A stretch of DNA of 51,101 bases from positions 1,282,839-1,333,939 of the forward strand of contig NZ_LT629850.1 of assembly GCF_900106845.1 (NCBI RefSeq), read 5' to 3'. Source of the stretch: Romboutsia timonensis. Lineage in GTDB: Bacteria > Bacillota > Clostridia > Peptostreptococcales > Peptostreptococcaceae. How positions within the stretch are numbered: position 1 is the stretch's first letter; each line of letters starts with the position of its first letter. The position numbers and the translations under genes are program-made. This document shows positions 34,954 to 43,170 of this stretch, piece by piece. The notes below the pieces were generated by a model, which saw only the letters and a program-made list of their open reading frames with translations, was not told the DNA's origin and did not search any database.

Positions 34954-36417
34954 TCAGATTGTAGACAAAATAGCCATTTTTAACTTATATAAAATGGCTA
35001 TTTTCTTTTTTATAAAGATTTTTAGTGATAATATACTAAAAATAGGCGTGAGCCTTAGATTATTGGATGTATCTTTCCACATCCAATTAGCTAATTTTTT
35101 TAGATTCATGCATGAGAAAATAAGACTCACCTCCATCTCAATTTTCGACAAGCCTCTTAATTTTGTATATCTCATACCATGTTTCTCTTTTGCATCTGCA
35201 AAAACTCGTTCAATTGTTTCTTTACGTTTACTGTAAACTTTTTTTACATATGGCTTATGTCTAAGATGATCAGCTTCTTCTAAATAATTTTGCCATATAT
35301 GCCTTGTAACTAACTTTTGTTTATTTTTACTATTAGTGCAAATATTTAAGTGTTCACAAGATTTGCAATCACTTGGATTAGATTTATACTCTCTATACCC
35401 ATCTCTATTGGTAGTTGAATATTTTAAAATTTTATTATTAGGACAAATATAACAGTCATAATACTCATCATATACATATTCATATTTCTTAAAAAATCCT
35501 TTTTTAGTCATAGGTCTTTTATATGGAATAGCAGGAATTATACCATCATCTAAAATAGTTTTACAAATATAAGGAGTTATATATCCAGCATCTATAGCTA
35601 TCGCTGTTGTATGTTGTTTACTATTATTTTTTATCTTTTGATATAAATCGGAAAAAGCTACGCTATCATGTATGTTACCAGATGTAATATGAAAATCTAA
35701 TATGAAATTATTGTTATCACAAGCTGTATGCGCTAGATATGCGAAGCATTTTTCTTTTTCATTTTTGAAGAACATGCCACTATCCTTATCTGTATTACTC
35801 TCTATTTTTTCCTTTTTTTTTACCTCTTCATTTTTCACTTCACATAATGGACTTTTTCCATGTTTTAATCTATCTTCATTTATCTCTTTTTCTAGTTTTT
35901 CTTGATAATGCTTAGCTTGAATATCTACCTCTACTTTAGTATATTTTTTCTTATTAGCACTAGCTTTTATATGTGTTGAATCTATATAGATATTAGAAGA
36001 ATCTACAAATCCACATTTTGTAGCTCTCGCTAAAATTTCTTTAAATATTGATTCAAATAAATCTGTATTTTTAAATCGTCTTTCATAGTTTTTATTAAAA
36101 GTTGAGAAATGAGGAATTTTTTCAGTTAATGAGTAACCTAAAAACCATCTATACGCTACATTTACTTCTATTTCTCTAATTGTTTGCCTCATTGAAGGTA
36201 TGCCAAATAAATATTGAATTAAAACTATTTTTATTAAAACAACAGGATCTATACTTGGAGCTCCTAACGGAGAGTATAAATCTTTTACTTTATCATAAAT
36301 AAAACTAAAATCTATTGCATTTTCTATTTTTCTTACTAAATGGTTTTCAGGAACCAATCCATCTAATATAACATTTATTTCATCATCTCTAAAATTTTCT
36401 TTTCTTATAGTTAACAT
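34954..36417 (-). CDS. IS1182-family transposase (IS4/DDE superfamily)
   Basis: The ATG at 36417 (MLTIRKENFRDDEI) is preferred because GAGGTG lies 7 bases upstream and overlaps the alternative GTG at 36426. The 487-residue protein has the N-terminal DUF772-like domain (DLYSPLGAPSIDPVVLIKIV, MRQTIREIEVNVAYRWFLGY), the first catalytic Asp in IYIDSTHIKAS, the second in AIAIDAGYITP, a C-rich insert (CYICPN...CKSCEHLNIC) and the C-terminal DDE Glu region RKETIERVFADAKEKHGMRY. It looks intact. Its TGA stop is completed by a base of the flanking target repeat (34954). Confidence 0.92.
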   Translation of the reverse strand: MLTIRKENFRDDEINVILDGLVPENHLVRKIENAIDFSFIYDKVKDLYSPLGAPSIDPVVLIKIVLIQYLFGIPSMRQTIREIEVNVAYRWFLGYSLTEKIPHFSTFNKNYERRFKNTDLFESIFKEILARATKCGFVDSSNIYIDSTHIKASANKKKYTKVEVDIQAKHYQEKLEKEINEDRLKHGKSPLCEVKNEEVKKKEKIESNTDKDSGMFFKNEKEKCFAYLAHTACDNNNFILDFHITSGNIHDSVAFSDLYQKIKNNSKQHTTAIAIDAGYITPYICKTILDDGIIPAIPYKRPMTKKGFFKKYEYVYDEYYDCYICPNNKILKYSTTNRDGYREYKSNPSDCKSCEHLNICTNSKNKQKLVTRHIWQNYLEEADHLRHKPYVKKVYSKRKETIERVFADAKEKHGMRYTKLRGLSKIEMEVSLIFSCMNLKKLANWMWKDTSNNLRLTPIFSILSLKIFIKKKIAILYKLKMAILSTI

Positions 36418-36479
36418 ATTTATCACCTCATAAAGAGTATTGACAAAAATAAAAGAGCGTAGACTTTGTCTACGCTCTG
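34955..36479 (-). mobile_element. Complete IS1182-family insertion sequence
   Basis: A 1525-bp element. The left end is CAGATTGTAGACAAAA at 34955 and the right end, read inward, is CAGAGCGTAGACAAAG from 36479; 13 of the first 15 positions match. Flanking 24-bp direct repeats are target duplications. It carries one intact transposase. Inside each end is a hairpin: 34967-35004 (14-bp stem then a T-tract on the plus strand) and 36454-36478 (AGAGCGTAGAC with its complement). Confidence 0.93.
34967..35011 (+). terminator. Inward-facing hairpin with T-tract at the IS left end
   Basis: AAAATAGCCATTTT (34967-34980) pairs perfectly with AAAATGGCTATTTT (34991-35004), followed by CTTTTTT. It overlaps the transposase 3' coding end and would stop plus-strand readthrough from the glycosyltransferase gene from running antisense through the transposase. 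Confidence 0.75.
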
Positions 36480-36515
36480 AAGCTATCTAAATATAGATAG
36501 CTTTTTTTATCATTT

Positions 36516-37916
36516 TTAGTTATTTTCTGAAACTGAAGCACCATTAAATACTTCTTTATCTAACTTTTTAAGAGACTTTCCAACTATTACAGCTGTAGTA
36601 GTTGAACCATTTACATTTAACATTGTACGTCCCATATCAAGTATTGGATCTATTGCAAGTATTCCACCAGCTAGTGGGAAGTATGATCCGATACCTACAC
36701 CTGATAAAACTACTGAAACTGCCATTGTTGCTGTTCCTGGAAGTCCTGCTATACCTAGCGAACTTATAGTTATAACAACTAAAAGCATTGCATAGAAGCT
36801 TGCATTCATTTCAACACCAGCCATATTAGCTATTGTTACTGCCATTAATGCTGGATATATACCAGCACATCCGTTCATACCCATATTAGCACCTAAACTT
36901 GCAGTGAAACTTGCAACACCTTCTTCAACACCTTGCTTATCAGTTAAAGCCTCTATTGTAACAGGTAATGTACCTAAACTTGATCTAGATGTAAATGCAA
37001 GAAGTAATGGCTCTGCAGCATTTTTTATATAAGTTATTGGATTTAATCCATTTAGTGCTATTATTATTAAATGTATAACAAACATTATAGCAACTGATAT
37101 GTATAATGCTACTATGAACTGAACAACAGATATCATAGATGCTAATCCACGAGCTGTTATAGTATTTGCTAGTAAAGCAACTACTGCATATGGCATAAAC
37201 TTAATTACTGTCATAGCAACTGATACTATTATCTTATAGAATGCTTCTACTAAATCTATAAATGGCTTTATAATATCTAAGTACTTTTTGCTTAATCTCT
37301 TTACTGCAAGTCCTAAGAATGTAGCAAATATTATTATAGCAACTATATTTCCATCAGCCATAGATGCAACAGGATTTGATGGTAATAATCCTCTTAAAGT
37401 ATCAACTAAAGGAGTTATTTCTCTAAGCTCTGTATCTGCAGTAGCTACTACATCTGTTCCTACACCTAGTTTCATAACATTCCCTACTACTATACCAACT
37501 ACTGCAGCAAGTGCAGTTGTCATAAGTAACATTCCTAATGATTTAAATGTTAATTTTCCTAAGTCATCACCTTCACCCATATTTATGATAACTCTTAATA
37601 TTGATACAAATACCATTGGAACAACTAACATCTTTAATAGATCCATAAATCCTGAACCAAATAATCCATACCATTTAGTAACTTCTTGTAACCAAGTAAC
37701 TTCTGCTGGATTTTCTGGAAGTCCTGCTACTAATTGTATAATAACCCCTAATATAAGTCCTATTATTGTTGCATATATTGTTCTTGTAGAAAATTTAACT
37801 TTTTTCTTTTCGAACTGCTTAACAATAAAAAATGTTCCTATAAGTACAGCTATAAAAATAACAGTTTTTAAATCTGTAATCATAAGGAATTGTGATAAGA
37901 ATGAACTCTCTCCCAT
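36516..37916 (-). CDS. Cation:dicarboxylate/amino-acid symporter, TcyP-like
   Basis: A 466-residue secondary transporter of the DAACS (SLC1) family with about eight membrane segments plus hairpin loops. VVPMVFVSILRVIINM, LLLAFTSRSSLGTLPVTIEAL (serine-rich re-entrant loop) and GANMGMNGCAGIYPAL plus NVNGSTTTAVIVGK are typical. The N-terminal layout and length recall the sodium-cystine symporter TcyP of Bacillus; glutamate or aspartate transport is the alternative. GGAGGAAG lies before the ATG. Its original downstream terminator is the palindrome now attached to the IS1182-type element. Confidence 0.88.
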   Translation of the reverse strand: MGESSFLSQFLMITDLKTVIFIAVLIGTFFIVKQFEKKKVKFSTRTIYATIIGLILGVIIQLVAGLPENPAEVTWLQEVTKWYGLFGSGFMDLLKMLVVPMVFVSILRVIINMGEGDDLGKLTFKSLGMLLMTTALAAVVGIVVGNVMKLGVGTDVVATADTELREITPLVDTLRGLLPSNPVASMADGNIVAIIIFATFLGLAVKRLSKKYLDIIKPFIDLVEAFYKIIVSVAMTVIKFMPYAVVALLANTITARGLASMISVVQFIVALYISVAIMFVIHLIIIALNGLNPITYIKNAAEPLLLAFTSRSSLGTLPVTIEALTDKQGVEEGVASFTASLGANMGMNGCAGIYPALMAVTIANMAGVEMNASFYAMLLVVITISSLGIAGLPGTATMAVSVVLSGVGIGSYFPLAGGILAIDPILDMGRTMLNVNGSTTTAVIVGKSLKKLDKEVFNGASVSENN

Positions 37917-37950
37917 TTTATAATCTTCCTCCGTGTATATGAAATTTTTA

Positions 37951-37971
37951 TGTCAATTTAGTCTTTTGACA
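37951..37971. promoter_or_regulatory. Inverted TGTCAA-N9-TTGACA motif upstream of the symporter
   Basis: TGTCAA (37951-37956) and TTGACA (37966-37971) are exact inverted copies about 35 bases upstream of the symporter start, in its likely promoter. It may be an operator or simply overlapping -35-like hexamers. Confidence 0.3.
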
Positions 37972-38129
37972 AAAACTATGATATATTATTAACTTAACAA
38001 AGTCAATACATTTTATTACTTTTTTTTACTTTTTTAGTATAAAAAACACATCTATATTCTATATTAACTAAATTTTATATGTATAATACTCATTTTTACT
38101 TTATTTTTTATTATAAACTTGTTTTATTT

Positions 38130-38519
38130 TTACTTTCTTTTTTTTAAATTTCTTTTTTTTCTATGTCTAGATTTTCTAACTAATGTTGACTCTACCTCTT
38201 CAGATGTTTCCTCTGTAGTAGTGTCTATACTAGTACTTTGTGCAGCTTGACTTGCAGCTAATCGACCCTTTTTTATAAGTAGTAGAGCTAGATCAGCAGA
38301 TATCATTCCAAGAAAAGTTACTAATATTTCTAAATCTTCTACGCTTACTTCTTCTGCTATGGCATATGATATTGTTGATGATAATAATACAAAGTCTGCA
38401 TAACTAAAGCTGTTTAAACCTGTATTTATATTTTGAGAGATATTATCAGAAGCGCCCGTACTAGCACTTGTACTAGCTATACCTGCACCAGTTTGGCGAT
38501 TGTTACTTTTAATATCCAT
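38130..38519 (-). CDS. Small protein with a Ser/Thr/Gly-rich start and a strongly basic tail, unknown
   Basis: 129 residues, with GGGAGG before the ATG. Residues 1-35 are low-complexity (TGAGIASTSASTGASDN). Residues 40-85 form an amphipathic helical core (FVLLSSTISYAIAEEVSVED, then LALLLIKKG) that faintly recalls the short DUF6774 proteins of Clostridia. The end is Thr/Glu-rich followed by RKSRHRKKRNLKKRK. No signal peptide is seen. I do not recognise a function. Tails like this suit nucleic-acid or polyanion binding, or a spore-associated protein; these are guesses. Confidence 0.65.
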   Translation of the reverse strand: MDIKSNNRQTGAGIASTSASTGASDNISQNINTGLNSFSYADFVLLSSTISYAIAEEVSVEDLEILVTFLGMISADLALLLIKKGRLAASQAAQSTSIDTTTEETSEEVESTLVRKSRHRKKRNLKKRK

Positions 38520-38585
38520 AATAATCCTCCCTTCTTACCTATTTACATTAGTAAATTATATGCACTGTATTACAATACTTTCATA

Positions 38586-38623
38586 AAAAAATCTCTATAA
38601 ATATTTATTTATAGAGATTTTTT
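38586..38623 (-). terminator. Terminator overlapping the end of the deacetylase gene
   Basis: A perfect 17-bp stem (38586-38602 with 38607-38623) and 4-nt loop. The stop codon of the deacetylase lies across the loop and stem, and the last codons are part of the stem. A T-run follows on the minus strand. Confidence 0.88.
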
Positions 38624-39363
38624 AACCAAAAGTTCTTAGGATCTTGATTTTCATTTATTGGTAAAATATCATACCCTTCTTCAATTAAGTAATTTATTAA
38701 AGAGTCTAATGCTTCTACTGTTTGTTTTTTTTCATGTATCAATAGTACTATTTCATTTTTATTTTTAGAATATGTTTTTGCATTTTCTACTATTTCACTA
38801 GATGAAGATTTCCAATCTTGTGTATCTATATTCCAATCCCATATCTTATATCCTGCATTTACTAAGTTATTATAACTCTCTTTAGATGCATATGGTTTAC
38901 TTCCATATGGTAATCTAACTAAGTTTGAATATCTTCCAGTAATTTCATAAAAAGTTTGATTGTTTAAATCAAATTCTTCTTTTGCAGAAATACCTGTTTT
39001 ATACAACTTATGAATATCATGTGATACACTATGAAGGCCAGCTGTATTTCCACTTTCTACTATTTTCTTTACTTTCTCTGGATAAATATTCATATTTCTA
39101 TCTATCAAGAAGAAAGTTCCTTTGACTTTATATTTATCTAATATTCTTAATATATCATCTGTGTACTTTGATGGACCATCATCTATTGTTATATAAGCTA
39201 CTTTTCTAGAATTATATGATTCATTTATAGTTTCTTTTTCTTGACTATTTGTTGTAGTTTTATATTTAACAGAATATGCATCACAATAAGAACTATTAGA
39301 ACTTATAAAAAAGATTACTGCTATACTTAGCATTATTAAAACTTTACTTTTCTTAGTTTTCAT
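38605..39363 (-). CDS. Polysaccharide deacetylase (CE4, NodB domain), exported
   Basis: A 252-residue protein with a Sec signal or membrane anchor (KVLIMLSIAVIFFISSNSSY). The NodB domain covers about residues 54-240. Motif 1 is TIDDGPS with Asp61 and Asp62, motif 2 HSVSHD with zinc ligands His111 and His115, motif 3 RLPYGSKP, motif 4 DWNIDTQDW and motif 5 LLIHE. All catalytic residues are present. It should remove N-acetyl groups from peptidoglycan or another amino-sugar polymer outside the membrane, which commonly raises lysozyme resistance. GGAGG precedes the ATG. It is monocistronic with a 426-base leader region. Confidence 0.92.
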   Translation of the reverse strand: MKTKKSKVLIMLSIAVIFFISSNSSYCDAYSVKYKTTTNSQEKETINESYNSRKVAYITIDDGPSKYTDDILRILDKYKVKGTFFLIDRNMNIYPEKVKKIVESGNTAGLHSVSHDIHKLYKTGISAKEEFDLNNQTFYEITGRYSNLVRLPYGSKPYASKESYNNLVNAGYKIWDWNIDTQDWKSSSSEIVENAKTYSKNKNEIVLLIHEKKQTVEALDSLINYLIEEGYDILPINENQDPKNFWLKNLYK

Positions 39364-39540
39364 AAGTATCCCTCCAGTGTTTATTTAGCTTTTATGTCTT
39401 CTTACGAATTTATTTATTTCTCATTTATATTATTAGTCAAATTTCTTCTTTTATCATTTATTTGCTAAATAAAAATATATAAATAAATGGAAATTCATAA
39501 TATCTCATTTTAACTATATAAGATAATTTATATATAATAA

Positions 39541-39613
39541 AAAATTCGCTTCGCTCATTTCGCCAACGATATATTCTTTCTACCGCTACAGATACATCCG
39601 TTGCTCAAAAATG
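39541..39613 (-). ncRNA. Candidate structured RNA upstream of the polysaccharide deacetylase
   Basis: On the minus strand the block reads GAGCAACGGATGTATCTG near its 5' side and GGCGAAATGAGCGAAGCG near its 3' side, then AATTTTTT. CAACG (39603-39599) pairs with CGTTG (39568-39564), and after a bulged G the next six bases also pair, including a G-U pair that would be a mismatch on the other strand. This favours a minus-strand RNA with a T-run end. I have a vague memory of similar blocks in related clostridia. It matches no RNA family I can name. Confidence 0.3.
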
Positions 39614-39702
39614 TTATTTTTTACGTTTATAAAGTCATTGATATTACTTATATTCATAGGTTATTCACAAATATAGTTATGATGTAATTTCCGTATACGT
39701 AA

Positions 39703-39743
39703 AAAAATAGGAAAACATCGTTTATAGTTGTTTTCCTATTTTT
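39703..39743 (-). terminator. Terminator after the alpha-glucosidase
   Basis: AAAAATAGGAAAACA (39703-39717) pairs perfectly with TGTTTTCCTATTTTT (39729-39743). On the minus strand TTTTTTTACG follows the stem. Confidence 0.9.
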
Positions 39744-39789
39744 CCTATTTATTATTTAGTGTATTTGTACTCATATAACAAAATCACAC

Positions 39790-41445
39790 TTAGTTTATTT
39801 TATAAAGTCTTGCTTCCCAAGGTTTTAATTCAAAATTATTTAAGTCTTTATGAGCATCTACATTATAATTAGATAATATTAAATTTTCATACTTTAACGT
39901 TAATTTCTCATATTTATAATTAGAAGATTCGCTTTTTAAATTGCATATTACTAAGAATTTTTCATCATTTAATATTCTTTCATATGCAAATATATTTGTA
40001 TCATCCTCTAGTATAAGATTGTATTTACCATATATTAGACATTCACTACTCTTCTTAATTTTTATCATTTTTTTATAAAAGTTAAGTATTGAGTCATCAT
40101 CTTCAAGTTGTTCTTTTACATTTATATATCTATAATTAGGATTTACATGAATCCATGGATTAGATTTACTAAATCCCGCATTTAAACTATCATCCCACTG
40201 CATAGGTGTACGAGTATTATCTCTTGATGTATTCCATATATGTTCTAATGCATCTTTTGGACTCATCCCTTGATTTATAAGCTGATTATATTCATTTATG
40301 GATCTAATATCATCATATTCGTTTATATCATTAAATTTAACATTTGTCATACCAATTTCTTGTCCTTGATATATAAATGGTGTCCCTTTATGCATAAAGT
40401 ATAGTAATCCTAACGCTTTAGCACTTTCTTTTAAAAATCTAGTATCATCACCCCAAGATGATACTACCCTAGTTATATCATGATTTTCTATAAATAATGC
40501 ATTCCATCCATCATTTTCAAGATTAACTTGCCACTTATTCCATACTTTTTTTAAATTTGGTAAATTAAACTCTGAGCTATTCCATAAATCTATATGCTCA
40601 AACTGAAATAGCATATTAAACTTTCCATCATTTTCTCCAACCCAATCAGTAGCTTGTTCAGCTTTTACACCATTTGCTTCTCCTACAGTCATTATATCAT
40701 ATTTACTAAATGTATTTTCTTTTAACTCTCTTAGATAGTCATGTATTCCTTCAACATTCATATGTTTATCAAAAGATGGCACATATTTTAAATTATCAGG
40801 ATTGTCCATATCAACTAATCCTTCCTCTTTATTTATATGACTTATAGCATCTACTCTGAATCCATCTATTCCTTTATCTAACCACCAATTTATCATCTTA
40901 TATATTTCATTTCTCATATCTTCATTTTCCCAGTTTAAATCTGGTTGCTTTTTACTAAACAGATGTAAATAGTATTCCTTTGTATTTTCATCATATTCCC
41001 ATGCTGATCCTTTGAATATACTTTCCCAATTGTTTGGTTCTTTATTATCTTTTCCTTCTCTCCAAATATACCAATCTCTCTTTGGATTTTGTTTAGATGA
41101 CCTAGACTCTATAAACCAAGGATGCTCATCGCTTGTATGATTTATTACTAGATCTATTATAATCTTCATATTTCTTTTATGAATTTCACTTAATAATTCA
41201 TTAAAGTCTTCCATAGTTCCAAAATCGCTCATTATATCTTGATAATCGCTTATATCATATCCGTTATCATCATTTGGAGATTTATACACAGGACATATCC
41301 AAATAACATCTATTCCTAAATCTTTTAAGTAATCTAATTTTGATATTATTCCTTGTAAATCCCCTATTCCATCATTATTTAAATCCATAAAACTGCGTGG
41401 ATATATTTGATATGCAACTGCTTCTTTCCACCACTTTTTTTCCAT
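39790..41445 (-). CDS. GH13 alpha-glucosidase (oligo-1,6-glucosidase type)
   Basis: The start is ATG at 41445 (MEKKWWKEAVAYQIYPRSF), with AAGGGGG upstream; an ATG six codons earlier precedes that site. The 551-residue cytoplasmic enzyme has GH13 regions in order: DLVINHTSDEHPWF, GFRVDAISH (nucleophile Asp), TVGEANG (acid/base Glu) and IENHDITR (transition-state Asp). NRDxxRTPMQWD-like RDNTRTPMQWDDS supports the oligo-1,6-glucosidase/MalL or trehalose-6-phosphate hydrolase subfamily; which one cannot be settled here. A catabolite or LacI-type operator lies 18 bases before the start. No sugar transporter is adjacent. Confidence 0.92.
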   Translation of the reverse strand: MEKKWWKEAVAYQIYPRSFMDLNNDGIGDLQGIISKLDYLKDLGIDVIWICPVYKSPNDDNGYDISDYQDIMSDFGTMEDFNELLSEIHKRNMKIIIDLVINHTSDEHPWFIESRSSKQNPKRDWYIWREGKDNKEPNNWESIFKGSAWEYDENTKEYYLHLFSKKQPDLNWENEDMRNEIYKMINWWLDKGIDGFRVDAISHINKEEGLVDMDNPDNLKYVPSFDKHMNVEGIHDYLRELKENTFSKYDIMTVGEANGVKAEQATDWVGENDGKFNMLFQFEHIDLWNSSEFNLPNLKKVWNKWQVNLENDGWNALFIENHDITRVVSSWGDDTRFLKESAKALGLLYFMHKGTPFIYQGQEIGMTNVKFNDINEYDDIRSINEYNQLINQGMSPKDALEHIWNTSRDNTRTPMQWDDSLNAGFSKSNPWIHVNPNYRYINVKEQLEDDDSILNFYKKMIKIKKSSECLIYGKYNLILEDDTNIFAYERILNDEKFLVICNLKSESSNYKYEKLTLKYENLILSNYNVDAHKDLNNFELKPWEARLYKIN

Positions 41446-41462
41446 TATATCCCCCTTAAACA

Positions 41463-41477
41463 ATGCAATCGTTTGCT
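41463..41477. promoter_or_regulatory. cre-like / LacI-family operator before the alpha-glucosidase gene
   Basis: ATGCAATCGTTTGCT matches the Bacillus CcpA site consensus WTGNAANCGNWNNCW at every fixed position, and its core GCAATCGTTTGC is also a near-palindromic LacI/MalR-type operator. It lies between the upstream terminator and the ribosome site, a suitable place for repression. CcpA or a local LacI-type regulator could bind. Confidence 0.55.
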
Positions 41478-41485
41478 CTTTTATT

Positions 41486-41522
41486 AAAAAATAAATGCCA
41501 ATTAATTTGACATTTATTTTTT
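41486..41522 (-). terminator. Terminator after the VanW gene
   Basis: AAAAAATAAATG (41486-41497) pairs perfectly with CATTTATTTTTT (41511-41522) around a 13-nt loop. It lies downstream of the VanW stop at 41566. Confidence 0.75.
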
Positions 41523-41565
41523 CTTAATTTAAATATATCATTAAAGAAAAATGTTTTCAATATAT

Positions 41566-42801
41566 TTATTTTATTTTATATTTATTCTCTGATACTAATT
41601 CTTCCCTTATTTTATTATTTTCTTCTCCTAAAAATACTCTATATGTCTTTACTATTATTTTGTCTTTTTCACGACTTTCTTGTGTTCTTATATATAATTT
41701 TTCTCTATCTTGATTACAACCATATATTTTAGAAGTAATCGCTCCATTTGCAACTATATTTTTTATATATATAGGATGAGCAAAGTTGTTTTTAAATTTT
41801 AAATCTATATATCCATAAGATACTGCTGCATCCCTTCCCTTTGACACATAGTGAGATGGATATGTATGATTATGAACTTCTTGTATTTCAAGACCTGACA
41901 TTAAAGCAGCATTATATATTGTAGTTGATACTTGACATACCCCACCGCCTTCGCCATTAACATATCTTCCACCTACTATTACCTTTGCAGTTTTATATCC
42001 ATTACTCCATGTTCTTGCTCCAGTGGATTTATTATATGAAAATGTATCACCAGGCATTATAAGTATATCACTAGTGCTCTTTCCAGCAACATATATATTA
42101 CTTCCCCTTGCACTATTTTCATTAAAACTTGTACTAAATTGACCTAATATAGTATTTATAGATTTTACTTGTTCTGTAGTAATTGTTGGCTTTATAATTT
42201 TTACAGGAAGTTTTATATCTTTTATATCTTTATTTTTTATCATATCGTATATTTGCTCTTTTAAGGAAGCAATGTCGACTTCTAATCCTTCCTTTGATGG
42301 AGTTGTTATCATCTGCCCACTATCACTTATTTCTAATGTAGCTTGTTGAACTTTCTTATTTATATCATTTTGAATATATGATAATTGTTCGCTTAATTTA
42401 ACTTCATTATAAGTTGCATTTAGCTTAATTTTATATGGTTTATTTAGGTCCAAATTACATTTTCTTTTTATATTTTCTATATTACTATCGCTTCTAGTAT
42501 AGCTATATGCATTTTTAACTGCATCATCAGTATTATAGCTTAGGTCTATATCCTGTGGGTTTATACACCATGTTTTATCTTTATATTTCATGTATATTGG
42601 TTTAAGCAAATATTTTTTATCTACTGCATCTTTAGCTTCATCTAACTTCATTTTTCCAACATGTACTTGTTCAATATATATATTCTTAAATATTTTACCA
42701 CTAAAACTATTATTTTGATTTGACATACCTGTAGTTAAAATTAGTATTATAAATAAAGATGATATTAATGTGAATTTATTAATTAATTTATATTTACCCA
42801 T
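41566..42801 (-). CDS. VanW family protein with peptidoglycan-binding-like domain
   Basis: A 411-residue exported protein. The N-terminus has a hydrophobic anchor (TLISSLFIILILTTGMSN). Residues about 45-205 resemble the YkuD-associated/peptidoglycan-binding domain (PF12229-like), with IYIEQVHVGKMKLDEAKDAV. The VanW domain follows at about 230-365: GSNIYVAGKSTSDILIMPGD, GGRYVNGEGGGVCQVSTTIY, EIQEVHNHTYPSHYV and GRDAAVSYGYIDLKFKN. VanW occurs in vancomycin-resistance clusters, but most copies, like this, are unlinked to van genes and their role in the envelope is unknown. AAGGAG precedes the ATG. Confidence 0.88.
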   Translation of the reverse strand: MGKYKLINKFTLISSLFIILILTTGMSNQNNSFSGKIFKNIYIEQVHVGKMKLDEAKDAVDKKYLLKPIYMKYKDKTWCINPQDIDLSYNTDDAVKNAYSYTRSDSNIENIKRKCNLDLNKPYKIKLNATYNEVKLSEQLSYIQNDINKKVQQATLEISDSGQMITTPSKEGLEVDIASLKEQIYDMIKNKDIKDIKLPVKIIKPTITTEQVKSINTILGQFSTSFNENSARGSNIYVAGKSTSDILIMPGDTFSYNKSTGARTWSNGYKTAKVIVGGRYVNGEGGGVCQVSTTIYNAALMSGLEIQEVHNHTYPSHYVSKGRDAAVSYGYIDLKFKNNFAHPIYIKNIVANGAITSKIYGCNQDREKLYIRTQESREKDKIIVKTYRVFLGEENNKIREELVSENKYKIK

Positions 42802-42954
42802 TATTATACGTACTCCTTGATATATTTTTATAAATTTATGTTTGCCTATAATTTGTTTTATATTCTTATTATTGCTATATATCTTTATGAATAAATATGT
42901 TTATTTTGCAAATACTTTTAGTGTATATTTATAACATTTTATATGGAGGTATTT

Positions 42955-43158
42955 ATGAAAAATTCTAAACAACATTTAACTGATGCTTTTTCTAGTCTTC
43001 AAGATGCTCAAATTAATTTAAGACATGCTCTAGATAATTCAGAGAAGTTAAATAATACAGAAAGAATAAAATCTACTTTATCTTTAGTAAATGAAGCAGT
43101 ATTTGCTGCAGCAAACACTGTTGCAAATTACCAAGACTCTCACGATAGAGAAAAATAA
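42955..43158 (+). CDS. Small all-helical protein, unknown function
   Basis: The ATG at 42955 is used because GGAGG lies 7 bases upstream; a frame-sharing ATG at 42943 lies before that site. The 67-residue product (MKNSKQHLTDAFSSLQDAQ at its start) is predicted fully helical and rich in Ala, Asn and Leu, with NEAVFAAANTVANYQD near its end. It has no signal peptide or Cys. I do not recognise the family; it resembles small hypothetical proteins conserved in gut clostridia. It has its own terminator. Confidence 0.75.
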   Translation: MKNSKQHLTDAFSSLQDAQINLRHALDNSEKLNNTERIKSTLSLVNEAVFAAANTVANYQDSHDREK

Positions 43159-43170
43159 ATATCTAAAATT

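Larger units (their letters stand above)
34931..36503. repeat. 24-bp direct repeat (duplicated terminator hairpin) flanking the IS1182-type element
   Basis: Identical 24-base copies lie at 34931-34954 and 36480-36503. Each is a hairpin with arms AAGCTATCTA and TAGATAGCTT around AATA. The left copy is preceded by AAATAAAA and the right copy is followed by TTTTTATC, so before insertion there was a single bidirectional terminator. Confidence 0.92.
39364..39789. other. 426-base spacer with a GC-richer island upstream of the deacetylase
   Basis: It contains the deacetylase promoter region, a conspicuous less AT-rich block at 39545-39607 (described as a possible RNA) and the terminator of the alpha-glucosidase at 39703-39743. 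No ORF is credible. Confidence 0.6.

Noticed and set aside
37288..37923. 211-codon plus-strand frame antisense to the symporter
   Set aside because: It is a shadow of a clear membrane transporter gene, with no ribosome site and unusual composition.
41566..42801. Part of a vancomycin-resistance cluster
   Set aside because: No vanHAX, vanS or vanR genes are nearby; VanW-domain proteins are widespread outside such clusters.
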